A DNA stretch of 64,000 nt, taken from Acidobacteriota bacterium. GTDB taxonomy: Bacteria > Acidobacteriota > Terriglobia > UBA7540. Under the pieces are notes generated by a model, which was given only the letters and a program-made list of their open reading frames with translations, was not told the origin of the DNA and did not search any database. The stretch covers positions 99,816 through 163,815 of the forward strand of contig JAKCCV010000005.1 in NCBI GenBank assembly GCA_021838785.1, given 5' to 3'. The position numbers were made by a program, and so were the translations under genes. Shown here piece after piece: positions 42,539-50,621 of this stretch (position 1 is its first letter; the number at the start of each line of letters is the position of its first letter).

Positions 42539-43218
42539 GGCGCCACCCTTAACCGCTTGGCCTGAGCCAGCCGGGCCAGGACAATCTGGCGCATCTGCGC
42601 CTGCTGCACCTCAATGGGCAGCGTTGCATCCACCGGCGTCAGCTCGTATTCCGGGACAATCTTTTCGTACTCCTCAATGATGCGGCCCTGGAAAATCTCA
42701 AAACTTTCTTCCGAATCGCTGCTCAGTCCCAAGTCCATCCCCGCCTCATAGAATTTGATGCCATTGCGACCGTTGCGGAGCCGGTTGAGCGCGACCTCCA
42801 GCGGGATGCGGAAGTAGAAAGCCACCGTGGGCTTGACGGCGAAACTATACAGTTCGCGCACCCATTGCCGGTCCATGCCCCGCACCACGTCGCGGGCAAA
42901 AGCCGTGTAAATGTAACGGTCGCAAAGGACCACCGCGCCGGCCTTGAGCAGCGGAATGATGTTGTGCTCGGTGCGATCGGCGAAATCCGTCGCATGAATC
43001 AGGCTGAAGCTGGCGGGAGTCAACATGCGCTTCTTTTTGCCGCGCTTGGTGGTGTCGCGGACCAGCAGCGAGGAGTTCCATTCGCTGAAGACCGTGCCGT
43101 AGCCTTCCGCTTGCAGCCATTGATGAAGAAGACCGAGTTGGGTGGATTTGCCGGAGCCGTCTATCCCTTCAACGACAAAAAGCTTGCCCGGAAAACGATG
43201 TTCTCCATAGCGCTTCAT
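42535..43218 (-). CDS. dTMP kinase-like protein (first of a tandem pair)
   Basis: A 227-residue P-loop kinase. Walker A is intact (VVEGIDGSGKSTQLGLLHQW, K24), and VLCDRYIYTAFARDVVRGM is the DRY-like motif of thymidylate kinases. The rest aligns with the next gene (VRELYSFAVKPTVAFYFRIP here, LRNVYSFALKPDAMFYLRIS there), so the two are duplicates. A palindrome with an overlapping -10-like TATACT lies about 43 nt upstream. The genuine dTMP kinase of the cell could be this or another locus. Confidence 0.83.
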   Translation of the reverse strand: MKRYGEHRFPGKLFVVEGIDGSGKSTQLGLLHQWLQAEGYGTVFSEWNSSLLVRDTTKRGKKKRMLTPASFSLIHATDFADRTEHNIIPLLKAGAVVLCDRYIYTAFARDVVRGMDRQWVRELYSFAVKPTVAFYFRIPLEVALNRLRNGRNGIKFYEAGMDLGLSSDSEESFEIFQGRIIEEYEKIVPEYELTPVDATLPIEVQQAQMRQIVLARLAQAKRLRVAP

Positions 43219-43260
43219 GGAAGAAGCTCCTGCGGGTGAAGGACAACTTTGAGGCCAACC

Positions 43261-43279
43261 CCCAGTATAACATACTGGG
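43261..43279. promoter_or_regulatory. Palindrome upstream of the kinase pair
   Basis: CCCAGTAT and ATACTGGG form a perfect 8-bp dyad around AAC. It lies 43 nt before the start codon of the kinase pair and after the IPT gene's stop. It could be an operator over a promoter (TATACT on the minus strand) or a transcription stop for the IPT gene. No T-tract follows, so an operator is a little more likely. Confidence 0.4.
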
Positions 43280-43355
43280 TTTGAGGCAGGTGAGCCGTTG
43301 AAGGAGGGGCGGCGGCACGAGCCTAACCGATTGAAATGTCAAGGCTTAGCTTCTG

Positions 43356-44411
43356 TTACGGTGACCCCAATCGAAGCGCCTTTTGGAGCGCATTCACCAT
43401 GGCTTGGGTATCACTCGGAATGAGCGAGGCGGCGATGAAGTTGTAGGTTTTGCCCGACGTGAGGATGATGTGGAAGGTGCCAGTATTCAAACCAAAGAAT
43501 TGATTGGGAGCGATTTCCTGAATTTGGTTGGAATTCACGGCAAAAACCTTTTTGGCGCCTTCGTCATACTCGAGTTTGTTGCCAGAAACAATCAGCACGC
43601 CGGTCGTCTTGCCGCCAGTTTGAAGAAAGCTGACAGCGTCGCCGAGATTGAGCACCTTAAAGCGTTCGGAGGCAGCCGATGGGGTGCCGTGGGTGCTCGC
43701 GCTGGAGCCTGCGGAGACGGTGAAAGGAACCTCGGCCTCGGCGCCGTCCGGGTTAATGACAAAAAGGCTGCCCGGGCCGGTAGAGGCATTCGGCGCCACC
43801 TGTATGGATGCCGAAAGCTCGCTCGGCTTCTCAAATTGAGTCGCGTTCACCAAGATGCTCGGATTGGAGAAGGCGATCCTGGCTCCTTTCGCGAAGTTCT
43901 TTCCGGACACTTTGATTTTGAGTTGTTGTCCTGGCGCTACTTGGGCGGGACGGATCTTCGAAATGGTCGGCGCTCCGGCAGAGGGGCTGCGGACTTCGCC
44001 GGCCACCGGGCCGCGAGTCGAGGGCGAGGGAATTGAAGTTGTAGGGACCGACGCCGCAGGGACCGAGGCCGACGAAAGAATCGTGAAGGCTGTTGCCGCC
44101 GAAGCACCATCCGGATTCGAGACAAAGAGTTGCGTTTGGCCGGGCTTGGCCAAGGCGCCAGCTTGGACGGTGGCTTCGAGTTCAGTGGCGCTGAGGCGAC
44201 GGGTGGAGAGCACGCGCAGGCCGGGGCTCGAAAAGGAAACATAGGCGCTGGGGGCAAAGTCTTCACCAGAGATCTTGAGCGTCACCTGCGTCGCCGGTGC
44301 GATCTCTGCCGGCGTGACCTGAAGAATCCGCAACGCCGCGCCGCGGGCTTGCGCCGCCAACCCGCTCGCGCAAACCAAAAATGCCAGGGTCCGTTGACAC
44401 CACCGTCCCAT
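43356..44411 (-). CDS. Exported IPT/TIG-domain protein
   Basis: A 351-residue protein with a signal peptide (TLAFLVCASGLAAQARGAA) and two IPT/TIG immunoglobulin-like domains. The first is ILQVTPAEIAPATQVTLKIS with ISGEDFAPSAYVSFSS, the second ISKIRPAQVAPGQQLKIKVS with VSGKNFAKGARIAFSN. A Pro/Ser linker lies between them. The last 110 residues are a separate beta domain (LNLGDAVSFLQTGGKTTGVL). Such domains serve in surface or cell-wall binding. The exact role is unknown. Confidence 0.8.
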   Translation of the reverse strand: MGRWCQRTLAFLVCASGLAAQARGAALRILQVTPAEIAPATQVTLKISGEDFAPSAYVSFSSPGLRVLSTRRLSATELEATVQAGALAKPGQTQLFVSNPDGASAATAFTILSSASVPAASVPTTSIPSPSTRGPVAGEVRSPSAGAPTISKIRPAQVAPGQQLKIKVSGKNFAKGARIAFSNPSILVNATQFEKPSELSASIQVAPNASTGPGSLFVINPDGAEAEVPFTVSAGSSASTHGTPSAASERFKVLNLGDAVSFLQTGGKTTGVLIVSGNKLEYDEGAKKVFAVNSNQIQEIAPNQFFGLNTGTFHIILTSGKTYNFIAASLIPSDTQAMVNALQKALRLGSP

Positions 44412-44435
44412 GCTGAGCTTCTCTCCGCGGAGAAC

Positions 44436-46262
44436 TTAGGAGGTTGCGCCGACTCGTCCGTTGGGACGGAGGTTCGGCTTCATTTGGTGGATGATGCCCG
44501 AGCCTTCTTTAATGGTCAAGATTTGGTTGACCTCGAGGTTGTGGAAGCTCTCCACCTTCTGCGTGGTGGGCCATGTGACCTCCAACAGATCAATCTGGCG
44601 GGCATCGCCGACGCCAAAATGAAGTCGCAGGTCGCTTTGCGACATGACGCTCGTGCCGCTATGAACCTCGTCAATTTGCGAATGCTTGCCTGTCACCACG
44701 CGCACCCGGGCGCCAATGGCGGTGCGGTTGCACACCGTGCCGATGAGCTTCACTTTAATCCAATTCTTCTTGTTGCCGCCCTCGTTGCGCAGCAGGGAGG
44801 GGTAATCGTTCATGTTGTTGACGACCACGTCCATGTCGCCGTCGTTGTCGTAATCTCCAAAGGCGCAACCGCGGCTCGAGAACCGCTCTGTGATGCCGGG
44901 GCCCATTTCCTTGGACACGTCCTTGAACTTTCCGGTGCCCAGGTTGTGATAGACGATGCGCGGCTCCTTGAACGTCTGGCCGAGGTGATGCTGATCAATC
45001 TCGGGGTAAACGTGACCGTTGACCTGGATGATATCCGGCCAACCATCGTTGTCATAATCCACAAAGCCACAGCCCCACTCCACGTATTGGGTGTTCACGC
45101 CGAGGCCGGCGAGGTATGTGACGTCGGTGAAGGTTCCATCGCCGTTGTTGTGATAGAGGTCGCAGGTGTCATCGGAGAAGTTGGTTTTGAAAATATCCAG
45201 CCACCCGTCGCAATCGTAGTCGCCGACGCCAACGCCCATGCCGGCTTGCTCCATGCCGTCCTCGTTGTAGGCCACCCCGGCCATCACGCCCACGTCGGTG
45301 AAGGTTCCATCACGGTTGTTGTGGAACAGAATGCTTGGTTCGGAATCTACCGCCACGTAGATATCCGGCCAACCGTCGTTGTCAAAGTCGTAGGAAACCG
45401 GCGTGATGGAATAGCGCGGCCCGGTTTTAAGTATCCCGGCGGATTCGGAAACGTCGGTGTAGGTTCCATCGCCGTTGTTGTGATAGAGGATGTTCCAGCC
45501 GCCGGGCAACCCGCGTGGACCGCACATCACCGGAATGCCTTTCCATTGGCAGTAATCGGTCTGACCGGGAACCGGCACTTTGGCCAAATCCAAAATGATG
45601 TAGTTGGCCACAAAAAGGTCCAAATGACTGTCGCGGTCGTAATCCAGGAAGGTGCATCCGGACCCCCACCGCACGTCGTCCTTCCACAGGCCGGCTTTGC
45701 GCGTGACGTCGGTGAACGTTCCATCGCCGTTATTTTGGAACAGGACGTTGTGACCCCAAAACGTCAGAAAAAGATCGTCCCAGCCGTCGTTATTATAATC
45801 GCCGACGCAGACGCCGGTTTGCCAGCCGCTACGCCCCACGCCGGCTTTCTCCGTGACGTCGGTAAACGTCCCATCGCGGTTGTTGTGATAGAGATGAGTG
45901 TGGGGCGCTTGACCGGGAGGCCAAACGCGGTTGTGGATGCCGTCGAGGCGCGTCCCGTTGGTTAGATAAATATCAATCCAGCCGTCCTGGTCGTAATCAA
46001 AAAAGGCGATGCCACTGCCTTTGGCCTCGATAATGTAGTTTTTGTGCGTCACCCCACCCCAAACGTTTCGCGTATTGAGCCCTGCTTCCCGGCCCACGTC
46101 CACGAACTGGACCTGTTGTCCGGTTGTGGCGGCCGGTGCCGTAGCAGCTTTTAGAATGGGAATCGTTGACCAACGCCAAAGCGGGGTGCGAAGGAAGTCA
46201 AGCAGGCCCGAGCCCAAAAACGTTGCCGAACCCTGCAAAAGATGACGCCGCGAGAATTTCAT
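44436..46262 (-). CDS. Exported CRTAC1/FG-GAP repeat protein with ASPIC/UnbV end
   Basis: A 608-residue protein with a Tat-type N-terminus (MKFSRRHLLQGSATFLGSG). It contains six near-identical repeats of the form LYHNNGDGTFTDVT-x-AG, with DYDNDGW calcium loops between them, forming a beta-propeller. At the DNA level the repeats share blocks such as GGTTCCATCGCCGTTGTTG. An ASPIC/UnbV-type end (RTAIGARVRVVTG, LRLHFGVGDARQIDLLEVTW) closes it. The ATG at 46262 starts the Tat signal; the open frame extends to 46334 without homology. The function is unknown, and such proteins are common in this phylum. Confidence 0.88.
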   Translation of the reverse strand: MKFSRRHLLQGSATFLGSGLLDFLRTPLWRWSTIPILKAATAPAATTGQQVQFVDVGREAGLNTRNVWGGVTHKNYIIEAKGSGIAFFDYDQDGWIDIYLTNGTRLDGIHNRVWPPGQAPHTHLYHNNRDGTFTDVTEKAGVGRSGWQTGVCVGDYNNDGWDDLFLTFWGHNVLFQNNGDGTFTDVTRKAGLWKDDVRWGSGCTFLDYDRDSHLDLFVANYIILDLAKVPVPGQTDYCQWKGIPVMCGPRGLPGGWNILYHNNGDGTYTDVSESAGILKTGPRYSITPVSYDFDNDGWPDIYVAVDSEPSILFHNNRDGTFTDVGVMAGVAYNEDGMEQAGMGVGVGDYDCDGWLDIFKTNFSDDTCDLYHNNGDGTFTDVTYLAGLGVNTQYVEWGCGFVDYDNDGWPDIIQVNGHVYPEIDQHHLGQTFKEPRIVYHNLGTGKFKDVSKEMGPGITERFSSRGCAFGDYDNDGDMDVVVNNMNDYPSLLRNEGGNKKNWIKVKLIGTVCNRTAIGARVRVVTGKHSQIDEVHSGTSVMSQSDLRLHFGVGDARQIDLLEVTWPTTQKVESFHNLEVNQILTIKEGSGIIHQMKPNLRPNGRVGATS

Positions 46263-46409
46263 CCTCGGTTTACGATGCGGAGAATTTTGATGGCGCTGCT
46301 TTCCGCGCCGCCTCCACAGAACGTCGCAAAACAAGCATTATAGCACGCCCGCCGTGACCTCAAGCCTCACGAGCTTCGGCGTGGCCACCGCTTGGCGCTC
46401 GATAGCGTG

Positions 46410-47687
46410 TCAGAACAGTCGGAAGGTCACTTCCACGTCCACTTGCACGGGGACGGGGGCACCGTTGCGTTTGGCGGGAATAAACTTCCAGGTCTTCACG
46501 GTCTTGAGGGCTTCCTGGTCAAGGCCCATGCCCAAAGGCTTGATGACTTGCTCTTTGACCACGCGGCCCTGGGCATCCACGACAATCCACATCACCAGCG
46601 AGCCTTGGTACTTGGCCTTGCGAGCCTCTTCGGAGTAAGGCGGCTCAGGCTTATAAATAGGAATCGGGGCACTGACGCCTCCGCCCACGCTGTACGCGCC
46701 TCCACCAAACCCTGCCGTGTTGCCGGGGCCAAACCCGCCGCCACCGCCCGGCCCAACGCCGGTGCCGGAGCCCGTCCCAATTCCGCCGCCTGTTCCCGGA
46801 CCCGCCGAGGGTGGCGCCGGAACGCCAAAGGGGTCGCCCAACTGCGCGGTGAGATTCATCTGGGGTAGCTTCAACTGCGGCGGACCAAGCAGCGTCGGTG
46901 GGACAGGGAGCTTCGGATGCAGGATTGGAATCTTGACCATAGGCGGGGCAAGCTGCGTCTTGGAAAATTGTGGAATGCGGCCCTTCGAGGCTGGCGTGCG
47001 TTCTCGCGTTCCCCCTCCTCCGCCGCCTCCCATCTGTTTGGGTGCCGGAGGCAACTGCAACATGACGGGAGGAGGAATTTGCGCCGTGGTTGTGGTCTTA
47101 GGGCCTTGAAGCCATTGGTGGATGTAATAAGGCAGAATCAACGCAGTGATAAGGATTACGTGGACTAACAAAGAGTTCACCCATGAGCCCGACTCCGGCA
47201 GGTAATCTCGCCAGATTTCCGGCGGATACTCGCGCTTCTTGAAGATGAGCGAACCCACCACCTCGCCCAGGGCGTAACCCAAAACAATTCCTAAAAACAC
47301 GTAAGAGGAGCGGTGAAGATAAGCCCCCGCGCCGGCCAAAATGACAGCGCCGAGGAGGCCGCACAAGGCTCGCTTTTTGGCTTGAGCGCGATTAAAAACG
47401 CTGATTTCGTCGCGGGGCTTTTCAAACAGAAACCGGATTTGATTCGGCAGATCACGCCACCACGGCGGCATTTCCGTGACGGGCAAGCGGGCTTGACCGG
47501 CATAACCCTTCGCAGGGACCGTGACCTTGGGGGTGTGCAATAGATCATGCAGCCCTTCCCGCAGCGACGCCAGAATGCCCGGAGATTCAACAAAAGTGAG
47601 CTCGAAGCTTGGCTCAGGTGGGGCTTTGGCGTTAGCTGGCGGGGTTTGCCCGGTCCCGACTTGAGTTTCCGTGCTTGGCATCTCCAT
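46410..47687 (-). CDS. TonB-family energy transducer
   Basis: A 425-residue inner-membrane protein likely coupling proton motive force to outer-membrane transport. Residues 106-200 hold three probable membrane helices (ALCGLLGAVILAGAGAY, VFLGIVLGYALGEVVGSL, LLVHVILITALILPYYIHQW). A long Pro/Gly-rich spacer with a GGGGGGG run follows (PPVMLQLPPAPKQMGGGGGG). The end is the TonB-C domain (KPEPPYSEEARKAKYQGSLV with VVKEQVIKPLG). Two extra N-terminal helices distinguish it from classic TonB. No ExbB/ExbD genes are in the window. Confidence 0.88.
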   Translation of the reverse strand: MEMPSTETQVGTGQTPPANAKAPPEPSFELTFVESPGILASLREGLHDLLHTPKVTVPAKGYAGQARLPVTEMPPWWRDLPNQIRFLFEKPRDEISVFNRAQAKKRALCGLLGAVILAGAGAYLHRSSYVFLGIVLGYALGEVVGSLIFKKREYPPEIWRDYLPESGSWVNSLLVHVILITALILPYYIHQWLQGPKTTTTAQIPPPVMLQLPPAPKQMGGGGGGGTRERTPASKGRIPQFSKTQLAPPMVKIPILHPKLPVPPTLLGPPQLKLPQMNLTAQLGDPFGVPAPPSAGPGTGGGIGTGSGTGVGPGGGGGFGPGNTAGFGGGAYSVGGGVSAPIPIYKPEPPYSEEARKAKYQGSLVMWIVVDAQGRVVKEQVIKPLGMGLDQEALKTVKTWKFIPAKRNGAPVPVQVDVEVTFRLF

Positions 47688-48035
47688 CCGCTGGCAGAGG
47701 GCGGCCTTTACTCCGGCCGCAACCTCCCTCTTACCCTCTTACGATGGCGGCTCCCCATTCGGAGTTGCATCCTTCGGCGTTGCCTCCGCCGCTCGGCCAC
47801 ACACTCCATCATTATTCTACCATAGCGCCCCAGCCCAGCCTCAGACGGTCATCAACCGCGCTCAAGGTTGGCCTGCCTCGGCATCGCCTAATCCCTTGCC
47901 AGGGCATGTCCTTAAGAACCTCTCGACCTCTGCCTGCCTGATGTGCCTTGGTCGCGCCGTCGGCACGCGCTAGCGAGCGCTCCGGCGCTCCAAAATGTCG
48001 CTTCCCCATCGGGGCGTTCGCATCCCTCGTGCTGC
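47688..48035. other. 348-bp intergenic region before the TonB gene
   Basis: No gene seen. On the minus strand TAGAAT lies near 47817-47822 and may be the -10 box of the TonB gene. A C+T-rich tract dominates the rest, and I see no repeat of the dispersed families here. Confidence 0.45.
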
Positions 48036-48545
48036 TTACTGAATCGCTTCCTTATACGTTTCTCGTTCCTTCTCCCATTTTTGCCTTCGCGCCCCGCGGA
48101 GATCCAACCTAACCGTGATCTCCTTCAGCCTGTACTTTTCCCCGGGTCTCTTCTTCCACCCAAGCTTCTCATAGTCGGCCTTTTCCTTTACGGTCGTAAT
48201 AAAATAGACTTTATTGACTTTCAATTTTTTAAGGCAGTCCCCGAGAACCTCTCTATCCTTATGGGAGATTTCTCCGCGCCTCCATTTGAGTTCCATTGCA
48301 ATCACCGGGTGCTTGTCCATCAGTATTAGCAAGTCAGGGTAGCGGCCGATTTTCCCGGAGTACTTTCTCGCGAACAGCCGCCAGTGGTCATCCTGTTCCA
48401 GAAACTTCCGCAGGTGATAGTAAACGGAGCATTCGAGTTCCGCCTCCCTCAGCATCTTGTGATTTCTTAAGTCTGCCTTTAGCCGCTTGCGCAAGTCCGT
48501 ACTCACGAATTTCTCGACCTCAGCCAAACTATGTGTTGCAGCCAT
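48036..48545 (-). CDS. Lone PD-(D/E)XK nuclease-like protein
   Basis: A 169-residue, basic protein. GRYPDLLILMDKHPVIAMEL followed by KW gives a PD-(D/E)XK core with D71, E85 and K87. A helix with ELECSVYYHLRKFLE precedes it. It begins 9 nt downstream of the purB stop on the same strand and lacks a methyltransferase or motor partner. It may be a solitary DNA-processing or defence nuclease, or a transferred piece. Function unknown. Confidence 0.65.
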   Translation of the reverse strand: MAATHSLAEVEKFVSTDLRKRLKADLRNHKMLREAELECSVYYHLRKFLEQDDHWRLFARKYSGKIGRYPDLLILMDKHPVIAMELKWRRGEISHKDREVLGDCLKKLKVNKVYFITTVKEKADYEKLGWKKRPGEKYRLKEITVRLDLRGARRQKWEKERETYKEAIQ

Positions 48546-48554
48546 GGGGCCTCC

Positions 48555-49856
48555 TTAGTGATTATCAGAAAAAACACGCCGGAAAATATTGTCCACGTGC
48601 TTCAAATACCGCTCGAGGTTGAAGATAGCCGCGAGGTCTTTGGCAGAAAGATATTTGCGGATGTCGGCATCGCGCTCGACGAGCGCGCGGAAATCCTCGC
48701 GGGTTTGCCAAACCTGCATGGCGTTGCGTTGTACCCAGCGGTAAGCGTCTTCGCGCGAGGCGCCTTTCTCGGTGAGCGCGAGCAAAAGCTGGCCGGAGAA
48801 AATCAAGCCGCGCATCAAATTCAAGTTTTCCATCATCCGCTCGGGATAGACGAACATTTTCTCAATCAGGTTCGCGGTCTTATCGAGCAGGTAATCGAGC
48901 AGGATGGTCGAATCGGGAAGAATGATGCGTTCGACCGAGGAATGAGAAATATCGCGCTCGTGCCAAAGCGCCACGTTTTCAAGCGCCGCCTGGGCGTTGG
49001 CCCGCACTACGCGCGCCAGGCCGCAGATTTGCTCCGCCTGGACGGGGTTGCGTTTGTGCGGCATGGCGGAGGAGCCTTTCTGTCTCGGAGCAAAGTATTC
49101 TTCCGCCTCGCGGACTTCGGTGCGTTGCAAGCCACGAACCTCGAGCGCCATCTTTTCAAGCGACGCGGCAATCACGGCGAGGGTCGAGAGATAGAAGGCG
49201 TGGCGATCGCGCTGGATCACCTGCGTCGTAGCGGGCGCGGGCTCAAGGCCGAGCTTGGCCAGAATTCTCTTCTCGATGGCGGGAGAAAGGTGGGCGTAGG
49301 TTCCGACGGCTCCCGAGATTTTGCCGACCCGCATTTGTTCGGCGGCAAAATCCAGCCGCTTCAGGTTCCGGTGGTTTTCCGCGTACCAGACAGCGAGCTT
49401 GAGGCCGAAGGTGATGGGCTCGGCGTGGATGCCGTGCGTGCGGCCAATCATCGGCGTGTGCTGGAACTCCAGGGCGCGTCTTTTCAAGATTTCGCCGAGC
49501 CGCTCCAGGCCCGCGCGCAGCAGTTCGGAGGCTTGACGAATTTGCAGCGCCTGCGCCGTGTCCACGACATCATTCGACGTGAGGCCAAAGTGGAGATAGC
49601 GAGCCTCGCCGCCGACGTGTTCGGCGACGTTGGTGGTGAAGGCGATGACGTCGTGCTTGACCTCTTTTTCGATTTCGAGAATGCGCGCCACGTCGAAGCG
49701 CGCTTTCCGGCGGATGGCGCGCGCGGCGCTCTTGGGAATCAAGCCGGCTTCGGCCTCGGCCTCCGCCGTGGCAATCTCCACCGCCAGCCAGGTCTGAAAT
49801 TTGTTTTCATCTCTCCAAATGCGGCCCATCTCGGGGCGTGTGTAACGAGGGATCAT
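48555..49856 (-). CDS. purB: Adenylosuccinate lyase
   Basis: Cleaves adenylosuccinate and SAICAR in purine synthesis. The 433-residue protein has the fumarase-family signature GSSAMPHKRNPVQAEQI and the blocks LHFGLTSNDVVDTA and GRTHGIHAEPI. The N-terminus MIPRYTRPEMGRIWRDENKF is typical of this lyase. Length and motifs are all normal. The nuclease gene lies directly downstream. A divergent molybdopterin oxidoreductase operon starts about 295 nt upstream. Confidence 0.96.
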   Translation of the reverse strand: MIPRYTRPEMGRIWRDENKFQTWLAVEIATAEAEAEAGLIPKSAARAIRRKARFDVARILEIEKEVKHDVIAFTTNVAEHVGGEARYLHFGLTSNDVVDTAQALQIRQASELLRAGLERLGEILKRRALEFQHTPMIGRTHGIHAEPITFGLKLAVWYAENHRNLKRLDFAAEQMRVGKISGAVGTYAHLSPAIEKRILAKLGLEPAPATTQVIQRDRHAFYLSTLAVIAASLEKMALEVRGLQRTEVREAEEYFAPRQKGSSAMPHKRNPVQAEQICGLARVVRANAQAALENVALWHERDISHSSVERIILPDSTILLDYLLDKTANLIEKMFVYPERMMENLNLMRGLIFSGQLLLALTEKGASREDAYRWVQRNAMQVWQTREDFRALVERDADIRKYLSAKDLAAIFNLERYLKHVDNIFRRVFSDNH

Positions 49857-50058
49857 GCGAGTTCAATTTCCTTGGTGGATTTGAGCGTGCGAACGGTCAT
49901 CCTACCACAGAACCGTAACCGCGCCGAACGTTCCGAGAATGCGACGAAGGGGAAGGCAGCCAGGCGATGCCTGATGCCGCGCGCTGACGCATCTCCCGCG
50001 CCATGGTGTTACCAAAAGCCAAAAATTCGATGTAACCCCAACCTAGGGCATTCGGGTC

Positions 50059-50064
50059 TATAAT
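50059..50064 (+). promoter_or_regulatory. Probable -10 box of the oxidoreductase operon
   Basis: A perfect TATAAT lies about 87 nt before the first start codon. No good -35 box is found at 16-18 bp spacing, so the promoter may need an activator. Confidence 0.35.
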
Positions 50065-50150
50065 CGCAGGAAGCTGGGCGGCGTGCCGGGATGATGCGGC
50101 GTAGCGGGAGGTGCGAGCGCGCGCCCGCAAACGACAGAGGCCGGATAACG

Positions 50151-50621
50151 GTGCAGCGAGTGCGTTCCCTTACGATCAATGGTCAACGCGTGGCGGTGGA
50201 CGCCGAGCCAGCAACGCCGCTCTTGACCGTGCTGCGCGACCAGCTCGGGCTGACGGGTACCAAATACGGGTGCGGGGAAGGGCAATGCGGCGCCTGCACC
50301 GTGCTCCTCAACGGCTTTCCGCGGCGCTCCTGCCAAACCGCCGTGGGCGTCGCCGCCGGCAAAAAAATCACCACCATTGAAGGGCTGGCGCGCAACGGCA
50401 AATTGCATCCCTTGCAACAGGCCTTTCTCGACGAAGGCGCCTTGCAGTGCGGCTACTGCACGCCCGGCATGATCATGACCGGCGTGGCGTTTTTGCGGGC
50501 CAACCCACATCCGAGCGAGGCGGATATCCGGCGTTTTATGCAAGGCAATCTCTGCCGCTGCGGAACCTATCCAAGGATTGTGGCCGCCTTTCGGCGCGCC
50601 GCAGCCATCAAATCCTCATGA
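50151..50621 (+). CDS. 2Fe-2S subunit of a xanthine dehydrogenase-family oxidoreductase
   Basis: Carries electrons from the molybdenum subunit. From the GTG at 50151 it is 156 residues. Two cluster sites are visible: the plant-type GCGEGQCGACTVLLNG and the C-terminal CGYCTPGMIM with NLCRCGTY. The layout matches isoquinoline 1-oxidoreductase alpha-type subunits. An ATG at 50091 would add 20 unlikely residues. The stop overlaps the next start as ATGA, so the two subunits are translated together. Confidence 0.92.
   Translation: MQRVRSLTINGQRVAVDAEPATPLLTVLRDQLGLTGTKYGCGEGQCGACTVLLNGFPRRSCQTAVGVAAGKKITTIEGLARNGKLHPLQQAFLDEGALQCGYCTPGMIMTGVAFLRANPHPSEADIRRFMQGNLCRCGTYPRIVAAFRRAAAIKSS

Noticed and set aside
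45128..45890. Regularly spaced near-identical DNA blocks resembling a CRISPR array
   Set aside because: The blocks code for the FG-GAP repeats of one protein, lie in frame, and the spacers are also repeated coding sequence.
44130..45965. Plus-strand open frame of 611 codons, valine- and histidine-rich
   Set aside because: Antisense of the CRTAC1 repeat gene. Its apparent repeats are the complement of the DGTFTDV repeats.
48531..50063. Plus-strand open frame of 510 codons
   Set aside because: Antisense of purB, which has the full lyase signature. GC-rich third positions create such shadows.
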